Shown piece after piece: positions 36,060-45,300 of a stretch of 64,000 bases of DNA. The number at the start of each line of letters is the position of its first letter. Position 1 is the stretch's first letter. Made by a program: the position numbers and the translations under genes. The notes under the pieces are model-generated. The model was given only the letters and a program-made list of their open reading frames with translations, did no database searches and was not told the DNA's origin. The stretch is taken from the NCBI RefSeq assembly GCF_947500255.1, contig NZ_CANMRL010000001.1, positions 682,001 to 746,000 of the forward strand, given 5' to 3'. The DNA is from an uncultured Psychroserpens sp. (lineage in GTDB: Bacteria; Bacteroidota; Bacteroidia; Flavobacteriales; Flavobacteriaceae).

Positions 36060-37458
36060 TTTAGGCTTTCCAATAGTGATCGTCGTTGCGATACTCATTG
36101 TATTTGTCTTCCTAATAATTCTAATTAAACGTTATAAACGTTGTCCCTCCGATCGCATTTTGGTGGTCTATGGAAAAGTAGGTGGAGGTCAATCGGCCAA
36201 ATGTATCCATGGTGGTGCAGCTTTTATCTTTCCTGTAATTCAGGATTATGAATTCTTAGATTTAACACCTATTTCTATCGAAGTTAACTTAGTTAACGCG
36301 CTTTCAAAACAAAACATTCGTGTAAATGTACCATCACGTTTTACTATTGGTGTATCTACCGAACCTGGTGTGATGCAAAATGCTGCCGAAAGATTACTAG
36401 GTCTAGCGCAACAGGATGTTCAAGAATTAGCAAAAGAGATCATTTTTGGTCAATTGCGTTTAGTAGTAGCTTCAATGGATATTGAAGAAATTAATAGTGA
36501 TAGAGACAAGTTTTTAACTAATATTTCTCAAAGTGTTGAGTCCGAATTAAAGAAAGTTGGTCTTAAATTGATTAACGTAAACATTACAGATATCGTTGAT
36601 GAGTCTGGCTATATTGAAGCTCTTGGTAAAGAAGCTGCTGCACATGCTATTAATGCCGCTCGTAAATCGGTAGCAGAGAAAACTAGAGATGGGTCTATTG
36701 GTGAGGCAAATGCTGTACAAGATGAAAGAACACAAGTTGCCGCTGCAAATGCACAAGCCGTTGAAGGTGAAAATACAGCGAAAATTGCTGTAGCCAATTC
36801 TGATTCGTTACGTCGTCAACGTGAAGCCGAAGCTGAGCGTGTGGCTATAGCAGCAGAAAAAGTACAAAGTGCTAAAGCCTTAGAAGAATCTTATGCTGCT
36901 GAAAAAGATGCCGAAATAGCAAGAGCAGAACGAGAACGCTCATCTCAAATGGCAGATGTTATTGTTCCTGCTGAAATTGATAAACGCAAAGTAGAGATTG
37001 ATGCCGAAGCTGAAGCTGAAATGATTCGTAGAAGAGCGAAAGGTGAAGCTGATGCCATCTTATTTAAAGCACAAGCTGAAGCACAAGGACAATTTGAAGT
37101 CTTAACAAAACAAGCTGCTGGTTTACAAGAAATCGTAAAAGCTGCTGGAAACAGTAGTAAAGATGCTGTATTATTATTAATTGCAGACAAATTACCTGAA
37201 TTGGTAAAAACACAAGCTGAAGCAATCAAGAACATCAAGATTGACAAAGTAACCGTTTGGGAAAATGGTGGAAATGGAGAAGATGGAAAATCATCAACAG
37301 CTAATTTCCTATCAGGAATGTACAAATCTGTTCCGCCATTACAAGATATGTTTAATATGGCTGGTATGGATTTACCTGAGTACCTGAAAGGAAAAGACAA
37401 AACCAAACCAGAAGATCCAAAATCACTTCCGAAGAAAAAAGAAGATGATGAAAGTTAA
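36028..37458 (+). CDS. Flotillin-family (SPFH domain) protein
   Basis: The 476-residue protein begins with one transmembrane helix (about 13-33), then an SPFH/band-7 domain (about 35-220: RCPSDRILVVYGKVGGG, IEVNLVNALSKQNIRVNVPS in part) and a long Ala/Glu-rich coiled coil (about 225-400: EAEAEMIRRRAKGEADA) typical of flotillins (YuaG/FloT). A proline/lysine-rich tail ends it. Acts in organising inner-membrane microdomains. The start at 36028 overlaps the NfeD gene by 32 bases in another frame; a start further in would cut the transmembrane helix, so the overlap is kept. Terminator follows. Confidence 0.92.
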   Translation: MNYLLTQQNFDLGFPIVIVVAILIVFVFLIILIKRYKRCPSDRILVVYGKVGGGQSAKCIHGGAAFIFPVIQDYEFLDLTPISIEVNLVNALSKQNIRVNVPSRFTIGVSTEPGVMQNAAERLLGLAQQDVQELAKEIIFGQLRLVVASMDIEEINSDRDKFLTNISQSVESELKKVGLKLINVNITDIVDESGYIEALGKEAAAHAINAARKSVAEKTRDGSIGEANAVQDERTQVAAANAQAVEGENTAKIAVANSDSLRRQREAEAERVAIAAEKVQSAKALEESYAAEKDAEIARAERERSSQMADVIVPAEIDKRKVEIDAEAEAEMIRRRAKGEADAILFKAQAEAQGQFEVLTKQAAGLQEIVKAAGNSSKDAVLLLIADKLPELVKTQAEAIKNIKIDKVTVWENGGNGEDGKSSTANFLSGMYKSVPPLQDMFNMAGMDLPEYLKGKDKTKPEDPKSLPKKKEDDES

Positions 37459-37462
37459 TTGT

Positions 37463-37494
37463 AAAAAATCCGCTAAATAGCGGATTTTTTTTTC
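37463..37494 (+). terminator. Intrinsic terminator after the flotillin gene
   Basis: ATCCGCT (37468-37474) pairs with AGCGGAT (37479-37485), loop AAAT, followed by nine T. It starts 10 nt after the stop codon. Confidence 0.85.
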
Positions 37495-37538
37495 AATAAT
37501 AAATTACAGAATCAGAAGCAATATGAACATAAAAAAGG

Positions 37539-37546
37539 TATTTTTG
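37539..37546 (+). promoter_or_regulatory. -7 box inside the apparent N-terminal extension of the FG-GAP gene
   Basis: TATTTTTG matches TAnnTTTG, 24 nt before ATG 37571 but downstream of the ATG at 37523. It shows that the shorter start, which begins a clean signal peptide, is the real one. Confidence 0.5.
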
Positions 37547-37570
37547 CTTCACAAAACGCGATATAACAAT

Positions 37571-38995
37571 ATGAAAAAAGCACTACTCATTCTCTTTCTT
37601 TATAGTTCATTTTCTTTCTCTCAAACTTTTACATTAGCAACAAATACCCCTTTTGATAATGTTACTCTAGGTAGTGTGAAATTTGCAGATGTTGATGGCG
37701 ATCTAGATAATGATGTTTTTATTTCTGGAGCAGACAATACATCGGGCTCTACTATTCTTTACTCAAAACTCTATATTAATGACGGTAGTGGTAGTTTTTC
37801 AGAGTCCACATTTACAACATTTGTAGGTCTAGACAATAGTTCTGTAGATTTCGAAGATATTGATGGAGACACAGATTTGGATCTCATAATTAATGGAAGA
37901 ATGGCAGACAATAACCCTACAACTATTCTATTTACAAATGATGGAAATGGTAATTTCACTGAAGTTACAGGAACTACTTTTAATATAGGAAGCGGTATTG
38001 TTAATTTTGAAGATATAGATGGTGATCTGGATCAAGATATATTGTTAGTTGGAGATGCCATCGTTCAAATTTATCAAAATGATGGTAATGGTACTTTTAC
38101 CGAAATTTCTGCTAATAGTATCACAGGTATAGATTTTGGAGATTTCGAGTTTTTTGATAAGGATGGTGATTTAGATTCTGATTTATTAATTATAGGCGAA
38201 ACTTATTCCGCTGAAGGAAAAATAGCCAAGCTCTATGAAAATGACGGAAACGGAAACTTTTCTGAAGTAATTGGGACTTCTTTCTCTGGTTTAATTTTCA
38301 GCTCTATAGATTCTGATGATATCGACGATGATAATGATTTAGATTTGATAATTACTGGTCAGCTTTCTTCAAACGATCCTATAACAAGTCTATTTATAAA
38401 TGATGGGAATGGGAATTTTTCAGAAGTACTCAATACGCCTTTTGAAGATGTAAAATTAGGAGAAGCTATCTTTGCAGATATTAACGATGACAATTTTCCA
38501 GATGTGCTTTTAACCGGAAGATTAATAAACGATTCTAAAACGACAAAACTTTACCTAAATGATGGCTCGGGTAATTTTACTGAAGCCACAATACCCACTT
38601 TTGAAGGCTTAGATTTTATTAGCCGTATTGCAGCCGCTGATATTGATGGTGATTCGGATCTTGAAATTATTAATATTGGCTCAAACAGTTCTTTTACTAG
38701 CACAACTAATCTATACGTAAACAATCTATATACTTTAGGAATAGATGATGAATCTATAAATCAATTTATAATTTATCCTAATCCATCAACTCATATAATC
38801 AATATTGAAAATCAAAATAATACTCATATAAGTGAGTTTTTGATTTTAGATATCAAAGGCAGGATAATAAAGCAAGAAAAGTTAAATAACGAAACTTTTT
38901 ATAAAATAGATATTAATGATTTAGCTCAAGGGACTTATTTGCTTGAACTAAAAACAATCTCTGGTGTTTTTAGAAAAAAAATACTCAAGAATTAA
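37571..38995 (+). CDS. FG-GAP/VCBS repeat surface protein with T9SS sorting domain
   Basis: From ATG 37571 the product has 474 residues: signal peptide (MKKALLILFLYSSFSFSQ), then seven or so repeats of about 55 residues, each with a DxDGDxDxD calcium-binding motif followed by YINDGSGSFSE-like strands (FG-GAP/VCBS beta-propeller). The C-terminal 75 residues are a T9SS type A sorting domain (FIIYPNPSTHIINIEN, GTYLLELKT, final KKILKN). Secreted to or anchored on the cell surface; ligand unknown. It separates the flotillin pair from bioB; no functional tie to biotin is apparent. Confidence 0.88.
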   Translation: MKKALLILFLYSSFSFSQTFTLATNTPFDNVTLGSVKFADVDGDLDNDVFISGADNTSGSTILYSKLYINDGSGSFSESTFTTFVGLDNSSVDFEDIDGDTDLDLIINGRMADNNPTTILFTNDGNGNFTEVTGTTFNIGSGIVNFEDIDGDLDQDILLVGDAIVQIYQNDGNGTFTEISANSITGIDFGDFEFFDKDGDLDSDLLIIGETYSAEGKIAKLYENDGNGNFSEVIGTSFSGLIFSSIDSDDIDDDNDLDLIITGQLSSNDPITSLFINDGNGNFSEVLNTPFEDVKLGEAIFADINDDNFPDVLLTGRLINDSKTTKLYLNDGSGNFTEATIPTFEGLDFISRIAAADIDGDSDLEIINIGSNSSFTSTTNLYVNNLYTLGIDDESINQFIIYPNPSTHIINIENQNNTHISEFLILDIKGRIIKQEKLNNETFYKIDINDLAQGTYLLELKTISGVFRKKILKN

Positions 38996-39003
38996 TATTT
39001 TTG
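38996..39003 (+). promoter_or_regulatory. -7 box of the bioB promoter
   Basis: TATTTTTG matches TAnnTTTG, directly after the stop of the FG-GAP gene and 20 nt before the bioB ATG. It indicates that bioB has its own promoter. Confidence 0.5.
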
Positions 39004-39023
39004 AATTCTATTAAATAAAAAAT

Positions 39024-40118
39024 ATGAGCGCTACTAAACACAACTGGACCAAAGAAGAAATTCTAGAGATTTATAATACACCTTTAATGGAATTGTTATA
39101 CGATGCCGCAACTATTCATCGCAAGCATCACGATCCTAATACAGTTCAAGTATCAACATTACTTTCAATAAAAACAGGTGGTTGCCCTGAAGATTGTGGA
39201 TATTGTCCACAAGCAGCACGATATCACACAGATGTTGAAGGCAACGATTTGATGTCTGTTCAACAGGTAAAAGCGCAAGCCTTACGAGCAAAATCATCAG
39301 GAAGTTCTCGTGTATGTATGGGAGCCGCTTGGCGTAATGTGAAAGATGGTGAAGAGTTTGACCAGGTTTTAGAAATGGTAAGAACCATTAATAAGCTAGA
39401 TATGGAAGTGTGCTGCACCTTAGGTATGATAACCGAAAACCAAGCGCAGCGTCTGGCTGAAGCTGGATTATATGCCTATAATCACAATTTAGATTCTTCT
39501 GAAGAATACTATAAAGAAGTGATTTCTACTCGTGGCTATGAAGATCGTTTAGAAACTATAGATAATGTTAGAAAAACTAATGTAACGGTTTGCTCTGGTG
39601 GTATCATTGGAATGGGAGAAAAAACTGAAGATAGAGCAGGTATGTTAGTGGCCTTATCAACGTTGAATCCACAACCAGAGTCCGTTCCAATAAATGCTTT
39701 GGTAGCTGTAGAAGGAACACCTTTAGAAGACCAAAAACCAGTATCTATTTGGGATATGGTAAGAATGGTAGCAACCACCAGAATTGTAATGCCAGAAACT
39801 CAAGTACGTTTAAGTGCTGGTCGTACCGAAATGACGCGTGAAGGCCAAGCCATGTGTTTCTTTGCTGGTGCAAATTCAATTTTTGCTGGAGACAAATTAC
39901 TTACAACTCCAAATCCAGATGTGAACGAAGACATGGAAATGTTTAAACTACTTGGTTTAAATCCTCAAAAACCATTTATCAAAAAAATGCAACCTGAAAC
40001 AGTAGAAGCTCAAAACTCGCAATATCAAGCCTTAGGTGAAAAACCAAAATGGACGAGACCAGAGCATACTATTGAGCGTAATGAAGAAGCTAAGCAAAAA
40101 GCAAAGGCACTTAAGTAA
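39024..40118 (+). CDS. bioB: Biotin synthase
   Basis: Radical-SAM enzyme that inserts sulfur into dethiobiotin. The 364-residue protein has the cluster motif with Cys54, Cys58 and Cys61 (GGCPEDCGYCPQ), SSRVCMGAAWRN, YNHNLDSS and the RLSAGRTEM motif with the Arg ligand of the [2Fe-2S] cluster. A lysine-rich tail is present. It is separated from bioA by five genes and has its own -7 box. Confidence 0.97.
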   Translation: MSATKHNWTKEEILEIYNTPLMELLYDAATIHRKHHDPNTVQVSTLLSIKTGGCPEDCGYCPQAARYHTDVEGNDLMSVQQVKAQALRAKSSGSSRVCMGAAWRNVKDGEEFDQVLEMVRTINKLDMEVCCTLGMITENQAQRLAEAGLYAYNHNLDSSEEYYKEVISTRGYEDRLETIDNVRKTNVTVCSGGIIGMGEKTEDRAGMLVALSTLNPQPESVPINALVAVEGTPLEDQKPVSIWDMVRMVATTRIVMPETQVRLSAGRTEMTREGQAMCFFAGANSIFAGDKLLTTPNPDVNEDMEMFKLLGLNPQKPFIKKMQPETVEAQNSQYQALGEKPKWTRPEHTIERNEEAKQKAKALK

Positions 40119-40162
40119 TTCATGCTTAAGTAAATGACTTGACAAGTTTGCCAATTGTTTTT

Positions 40163-40183
40163 AATTTTGAAAAATTCAAAATT
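40163..40183. promoter_or_regulatory. Hairpin after bioB
   Basis: AATTTTGAA (40163-40171), AAA, TTCAAAATT (40175-40183): 9-bp perfect arms, 45 nt after the bioB stop. No clear T-run follows. It could be a weak terminator, or an upstream element of the cupin gene. Confidence 0.35.
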
Positions 40184-40238
40184 GGTGTTTAGTTCGGAAA
40201 TTTTAACATACAATTAATTCCGTTTCATAACGTTTTCT

Positions 40239-40246
40239 TAACTTTG
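40239..40246 (+). promoter_or_regulatory. -7 box of the cupin-like gene
   Basis: TAACTTTG matches TAnnTTTG, 20 nt before the TTG start at 40267. Confidence 0.45.
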
Positions 40247-40266
40247 AAACTTAAATTTTTTGACAT

Positions 40267-41130
40267 TTGAAACTCAATCTTCAAGATATTCCTCGTGTTA
40301 AAAACATTACCAAAGAGGAGTTTATAAAAAACTACTTCAAACCACAAAAACCTGTGGTCATAGAACGTTTTATTGAAGATTGGCCTGCCTATACAAAATG
40401 GAGTTTAGACTACATGAAGGACATCGCAGGCGACAAAACCGTGCCACTTTATGATGACAGACCAGTCGATTATAAAGATGGATTCAATGAGCCTCATGCT
40501 AAAATGAAAATGAGTGAATATGTAGATTTACTTAAAAAAGAGCCTACAAAATATCGCATTTTTCTTTGGAATGTTTTAAAAGAAATCCCACAACTTCAAA
40601 ACGATTATTCTTATCCCGATTTTGGTTTAAAACTAATGAAAAGTCTACCCATGTTATTTTTTGGTGGTAGAGATTCTCACACCTTTATGCATTATGATAT
40701 CGACTTAGCGAATATCTTTCATTTTCATTTTGAAGGAAAAAAACAGTGTATTTTGTTTGATCAAAAGCAAAACGATTATCTATATAAAATTCCGCATTCG
40801 TTGATAACCAGAGAAGATATTGATTTTTCAAATCCAGATTTCGAAAAATGGCCAGCACTAAAGCATGCAAAAGGCTGGCAATGCGAATTAAGTCATGGAG
40901 AAATATTATATATGCCTGAAGGGTATTGGCACTACATGAAGTATCTTACGCCTGGCTTTTCTATGAGTTTAAGAGCAATAGCTAGACACCCAAAAAACCT
41001 AAGTAAGGCAATCTACAATGTTTTGGTTATGCGTCATTTTGACAATCTTATGAGGCGGATAAAAGGTCAAAAATGGATTGATTGGAAAAACGAACAAGCC
41101 ATTACAAGAACAAATAAGAGTTTTTCGTAA
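40267..41130 (+). CDS. Cupin-like/JmjC-domain dioxygenase-type protein
   Basis: The 287-residue protein has the cupin_8/JmjC double-stranded beta-helix: KPVVIERFIEDWPAYTKWS, the iron-binding HxD motif (MHYDIDLANIFHFHFEGKK, quoted in part as HYDIDLANIFH), the KQCILFDQ strand and the distal histidine in PEGYWHYMKYL. By family it should be an Fe(II)/2-oxoglutarate-dependent hydroxylase of a protein or small molecule, with target unknown. TTG start at 40267 (no in-frame ATG nearby). Monocistronic. Confidence 0.85.
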   Translation: MKLNLQDIPRVKNITKEEFIKNYFKPQKPVVIERFIEDWPAYTKWSLDYMKDIAGDKTVPLYDDRPVDYKDGFNEPHAKMKMSEYVDLLKKEPTKYRIFLWNVLKEIPQLQNDYSYPDFGLKLMKSLPMLFFGGRDSHTFMHYDIDLANIFHFHFEGKKQCILFDQKQNDYLYKIPHSLITREDIDFSNPDFEKWPALKHAKGWQCELSHGEILYMPEGYWHYMKYLTPGFSMSLRAIARHPKNLSKAIYNVLVMRHFDNLMRRIKGQKWIDWKNEQAITRTNKSFS

Positions 41131-41157
41131 AAACTCCTCAGTATTAAAAACTTATAA

Positions 41158-41165
41158 TATATTTG
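41158..41165 (+). promoter_or_regulatory. -7 box of the small outer-membrane protein gene
   Basis: TATATTTG matches TAnnTTTG. Its last three bases are the TTG (41163) that opens the longest reading frame, so the real start must be downstream (41187 or 41193). Confidence 0.55.
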
Positions 41166-41192
41166 CCTTCTCAAATTTTTAGAATAATGATT

Positions 41193-41684
41193 ATGAAAAA
41201 ATTACTTTTACTTACCGCTTTGGTATCTGTTTCATTTGTAAATGCTCAAGCTTACAAAGGAAAAGGTGACCAAAAATTTCAAATTGGAGCCAACCTTCAA
41301 GATGAAGCTACTGGAATAAACGTTACCTATGATTATGGAATTGGAGAAAATATTTCTATAGGAGTTTCTTCAACCTATGCCCTTGGTGTTGATGATATTT
41401 TAGATGCCGATTTTGGTGATCGTTTTGATTTAAAAGCTCGTTTCAATGCTAACTTAGGTAATGTTTTAAATATCGATGACAATTTTGATCTATATCCTGG
41501 ATTAAGTTTAAGCTTAAAGAATTTTGGTGGTCATATTGGTGCTCGTTATTTCTTTACTGACGGATTTGGAGTGTATACTGAAGCTACTTTTCCTCTAGCA
41601 AAATATGATGAAGATAAATTAGAGCCAGCAAATTTTATTCACAACCAATTTGCGATAAATATTGGCGCTTCTTTTAATCTGTAA
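41193..41684 (+). CDS. Small outer-membrane beta-barrel protein (DUF6646-like)
   Basis: From ATG 41193 the product has 163 residues: signal peptide (MKKLLLLTALVSVSFVNAQA) and an eight-strand-type barrel with alternating pattern (FQIGANLQDEATGINVTYDYGIG in part; NISIGVSSTYALG; FAINIGASFNL at the end with terminal leucine). ATG 41187 is an alternative adding MI. The reading frame opens at TTG 41163, which belongs to the -7 box. Role unknown. A bidirectional terminator separates it from recX. Confidence 0.8.
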   Translation: MKKLLLLTALVSVSFVNAQAYKGKGDQKFQIGANLQDEATGINVTYDYGIGENISIGVSSTYALGVDDILDADFGDRFDLKARFNANLGNVLNIDDNFDLYPGLSLSLKNFGGHIGARYFFTDGFGVYTEATFPLAKYDEDKLEPANFIHNQFAINIGASFNL

Positions 41685-41712
41685 AGCGATTGAAGAACAT
41701 ATTTAAATGTAA

Positions 41713-41744
41713 AAAACCAGCTTTGATTAAAGCTGGTTTTTTAT
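41713..41744. terminator. Bidirectional terminator between the outer-membrane protein gene and recX
   Basis: AACCAGCTTT (41715-41724), GATT, AAAGCTGGTT (41729-41738), with A-run before and T-run after. 10-bp perfect stem. Confidence 0.85.
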
Positions 41745-42214
41745 GGAATTAACTCTCTAATTTTCTCATATACTAGAGGACTTTCCCATCCTCTGTACAA
41801 TAAATAATCTGCAAGTTTTTTTCTCTTTTTAAGCACATTGGTCTCTTTAATTGTCTCAGCTTTTTTTTCGGCTAATGCATGAAAAGCGGAGTAATAATCA
41901 GATTCGTTAATTTCACTCAAAGCAATATTAATCAAGGTTTTATTAATATCCCTTCGTTTTAATTCTAATTGTAATCGTTGCTTTCCCCATTTTTTTATCC
42001 TAAACTTCCCTCTCACAAATGCCTTCGCAAAACGCTCTTCGTTTAAAAAATTGTGCTGAAGTAAATGCACTATAATTTGATCTCTAGCCTCTGGAATCAT
42101 TCTCATTTCATATAATTTTTGCGTCACTTCTTTATGACAACGTTCTTGATATGCACAATATCGTTCTAGCTTTTTCTGCGCTTCGTCGAATGTATATGTT
42201 CTTGATAGATTCAT
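41741..42214 (-). CDS. recX: Recombination regulator RecX
   Basis: A 157-residue RecX: three tandem three-helix repeats, with YTFDEAQKKLERYCAYQERC, LYEMRMIPEARDQIIVHLLQH in part, NEERFAKAFVRGKFRIKKWGKQRL in part, and YLLYRGWESPLVYEKI. RecX binds RecA filaments and damps recombination. No recA adjacent in this window. Convergent with the small outer-membrane protein gene. Confidence 0.92.
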   Translation of the reverse strand: MNLSRTYTFDEAQKKLERYCAYQERCHKEVTQKLYEMRMIPEARDQIIVHLLQHNFLNEERFAKAFVRGKFRIKKWGKQRLQLELKRRDINKTLINIALSEINESDYYSAFHALAEKKAETIKETNVLKKRKKLADYLLYRGWESPLVYEKIRELIP

Positions 42215-42273
42215 AGCGCGAAAATATAACTTTTTGTTAATAAATGTCGTACCTTAAACCACTCATTAATAAG

Positions 42274-42281
42274 TATTTTTG
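42274..42281 (+). promoter_or_regulatory. -7 box of the large surface protein gene
   Basis: TATTTTTG matches TAnnTTTG, 57 nt before the ATG at 42339. Confidence 0.45.
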
Positions 42282-42338
42282 CGTAAATTCGCATGTTTGC
42301 TTTTTGAGTAAAAAAATAAAAAAAATTAATTCATCCCT

Positions 42339-45300
42339 ATGAGAAAGAATTACTCCCTTATCTTACTAGCCTTTTTGTGCGCAAGCTTTTCTTGTTTTGC
42401 ACAATACGATGTAGACTTTGAAGATGACACCAAGGTTGCCTATGCATCTAACACCGTTACTTTAAATGGTATTAACTGGGATATGACCGAGGCCTTAATA
42501 GGTACTACTGCTAGTGATTATAAAAACGCTCTGCATTCTGCCAGATTTAGAGGAAGAAATGGTTCTGGAATAACCATGTTAGCCAACAAAGCAAATGGTA
42601 TTGGTACCATTTCATTTGAATACAGACGATTTGGTACTGACGGAGCACAACAGCCCTGGGCAGTTGAGTACTCTACAAATGATGGAAGTAGCTGGACTCA
42701 AATTGGTAGCGATTTTACGGCTACAGCAACAGTTCAAGTGTTTTCTGAAACTGTAAATGTTACTGGAAATATTCGAGTTAGAATCGTCATAGCTTCTACA
42801 CCTGGAACTTCTGGTAATCGTAGAATGAATGTGGATGACATTTCTATATCAGACTACACAGTAGTTGCAGATCCTGACTTATCAATTACAGGAACTACAG
42901 ATCATGGATCGTCATGCTTAACTACAGCTGCATCAACTATACAATATACAATAACAAATAATGGAACGTTAACTGCAAATGGAATTAATGTTGTTTCAGA
43001 TGATGCTCAATTCGTTATAAGTAATTTGTCTTCAACAACAATTGCTCCATCTGGTACTGCAACCTATGATGTTACGTTTACACCTTCTGGTACAGGAACT
43101 CAAGGAGCAACAATAACTGCAACTAGTTCAACTGCAGGAAGTAATTCACCTACAAGTAATGTAACAGGTACAGGAATTACAGTACCATCTATTACAACAC
43201 AACCTGCCAACCAATCTGTTTCGCAACCAAATACAGCTTCGTTTTCTATAGCTTCAAGTGATGCAACCTCTTATCAATGGGAAGTATCGACAAATGGAGG
43301 AACCATATGGAATAATGTTACTGGTGGTACAGGAGCAACAACCGATACTTATACAACAGGAGCAACAGCAGTTGCAATGGATGGTGACTTATATAGATGT
43401 ATTGCAACAAATACTTGTGGATCTACCACATCAAATAGTGCCATGTTAACTGTGACTATTTTAGCCGATGTGGTGATTACAGAAATCATGTATAACCCTC
43501 CAGCTGCAAATGATTACGAATGGATAGAAATCTGTAATCTTAATGGCACTGCACAAGATGTAAGTGACTATACAATAGATGTTAATGGAACAACGAGGTT
43601 TACATTTCCTTCAACTACTACAATTCCAGCAAATACTTGTATTACTGTCTTATTAGGACATTTAGGGTCATCTCCTGCGCCAGAATGTCCATTTACGCCA
43701 GATTATTCTAATCCTGTTGGAACTACGAATTTCCTGATCAATGGTGGAGCTACTATTACACTGGAATCTCCAGCTAATGATGTGATAGATTTGGTCGCTT
43801 ACGATGATGCTGATAGTAATGCTACTGATGGTAATGGTAGTTCTTTTCACGTTATTGACGCCACTGCAGATAATTCTGATACAGATACAAATTGGCAAGC
43901 CGTATTAACCGGAGGTTCTCCAGGAGATAACACTCTAGTCTCTCCGTGTACAGTACCAGAGATACAACTTGTTGATGATTCAAATACCGATCAAGCCTGT
44001 GGCGCTTTTGTGATGGCGTTTGGCTCTCAAGCCACTGGTTTTGATACTGATATTACTTTTGATATTGACAATGATGGAGCTTTAGGTTTAACCGTATCTT
44101 CATTTGCTATTACTGGGGCTGCTTCAGGAGATTTTTCGATTGTTTCTCCAGCTACTCCTTTTGTTGTTGCTGCAGGAAATACTCAAACGGTGACCGTAAG
44201 ATTTACTCCGAGTGTTATTGGCTTCAGAAATGCAACACTTACTATTAATAATGATGATTCTGATGAATCTGCTTGTACCATAACTCTACAAGGTACAGGC
44301 GCTTCTCCAGCTCCTGAAATAAACGTTGAAGGAGATATAGGAGCATTTCCTGATATTGCTGATGGAGATCTTACACCAAGCGGTACTGATAATACATTAT
44401 TTGCTGCCCAGTTTATAGGATCGTCTCAAGAAAAAACATTCAGAATTCAAAACATAGGAACAGATGTATTAAACATATCTAACATTACTGTTGGTGGAAC
44501 TAATCCAGGCGATTTCACTATAACGGTAGCTCCAGCATCAAGTGTTGCTATATCTAATCTTACAGTATTTGAAGTGTCGTTCTCTCCACTTGCTGCTGGT
44601 ATAAGACAAGCAGATATTATCATTACTAACAATGATGGTGATGAAAATCCTTATAATTTTAGAGTTCAAGGAACTGGGAATTGTGTTGCAAATGCAATAA
44701 CATTATCTCCAAATTCTGGACCTGAGGGAACTATAGTGACTGTTACAGGAACAGATTTAAGTACAGCAACAGCTACCTTTAATGGTTTAGCAGCAACTGT
44801 TAATAATATATCTAGTACAGTTATGGAAGTTACAGTTCCTAATGGTGCGCTAACAGGAAATTTAGAAATCACTGATGATTTAGGTTGTCCGGGTAATGCT
44901 GCATTTACTGTAATAGACACTCAAATTGGAACCTGCGAAGGTGGTTCGGCACTAGGTGAGTTATTCATAAGCGAAGTTACAGATGCAACCTATGGTAGTT
45001 TAACATATATAGAAATTTATAACGCAACAGGTGCTAATGTGAATCTAGCTAGCTATGAGGTTAGGGTTTATGCCAATGGTAGTACCTCTAGTTTTACATC
45101 TCAAACCTTAAGTGGGACTATTAATGCTGGAGACACTTTTGTTCTAACTACTGGTACTTCAGGAGTACTTGGAAGTTCACTTTGTGCTACACCTGGTGGA
45201 GACGGTTCTTATGGAGATCTTGTAAGTTCGACATTAGCTGGTGTGAATGTTGTCAATAATGAGCATGATTTTATTGGTCTTTACAATTCAGGTACATTAA

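Noticed and set aside
36547-37406. Long antisense reading frames opposite the flotillin coiled coil
   Set aside because: They mirror the Ala/Glu-rich codons of the flotillin gene and have no start signals or domain features.
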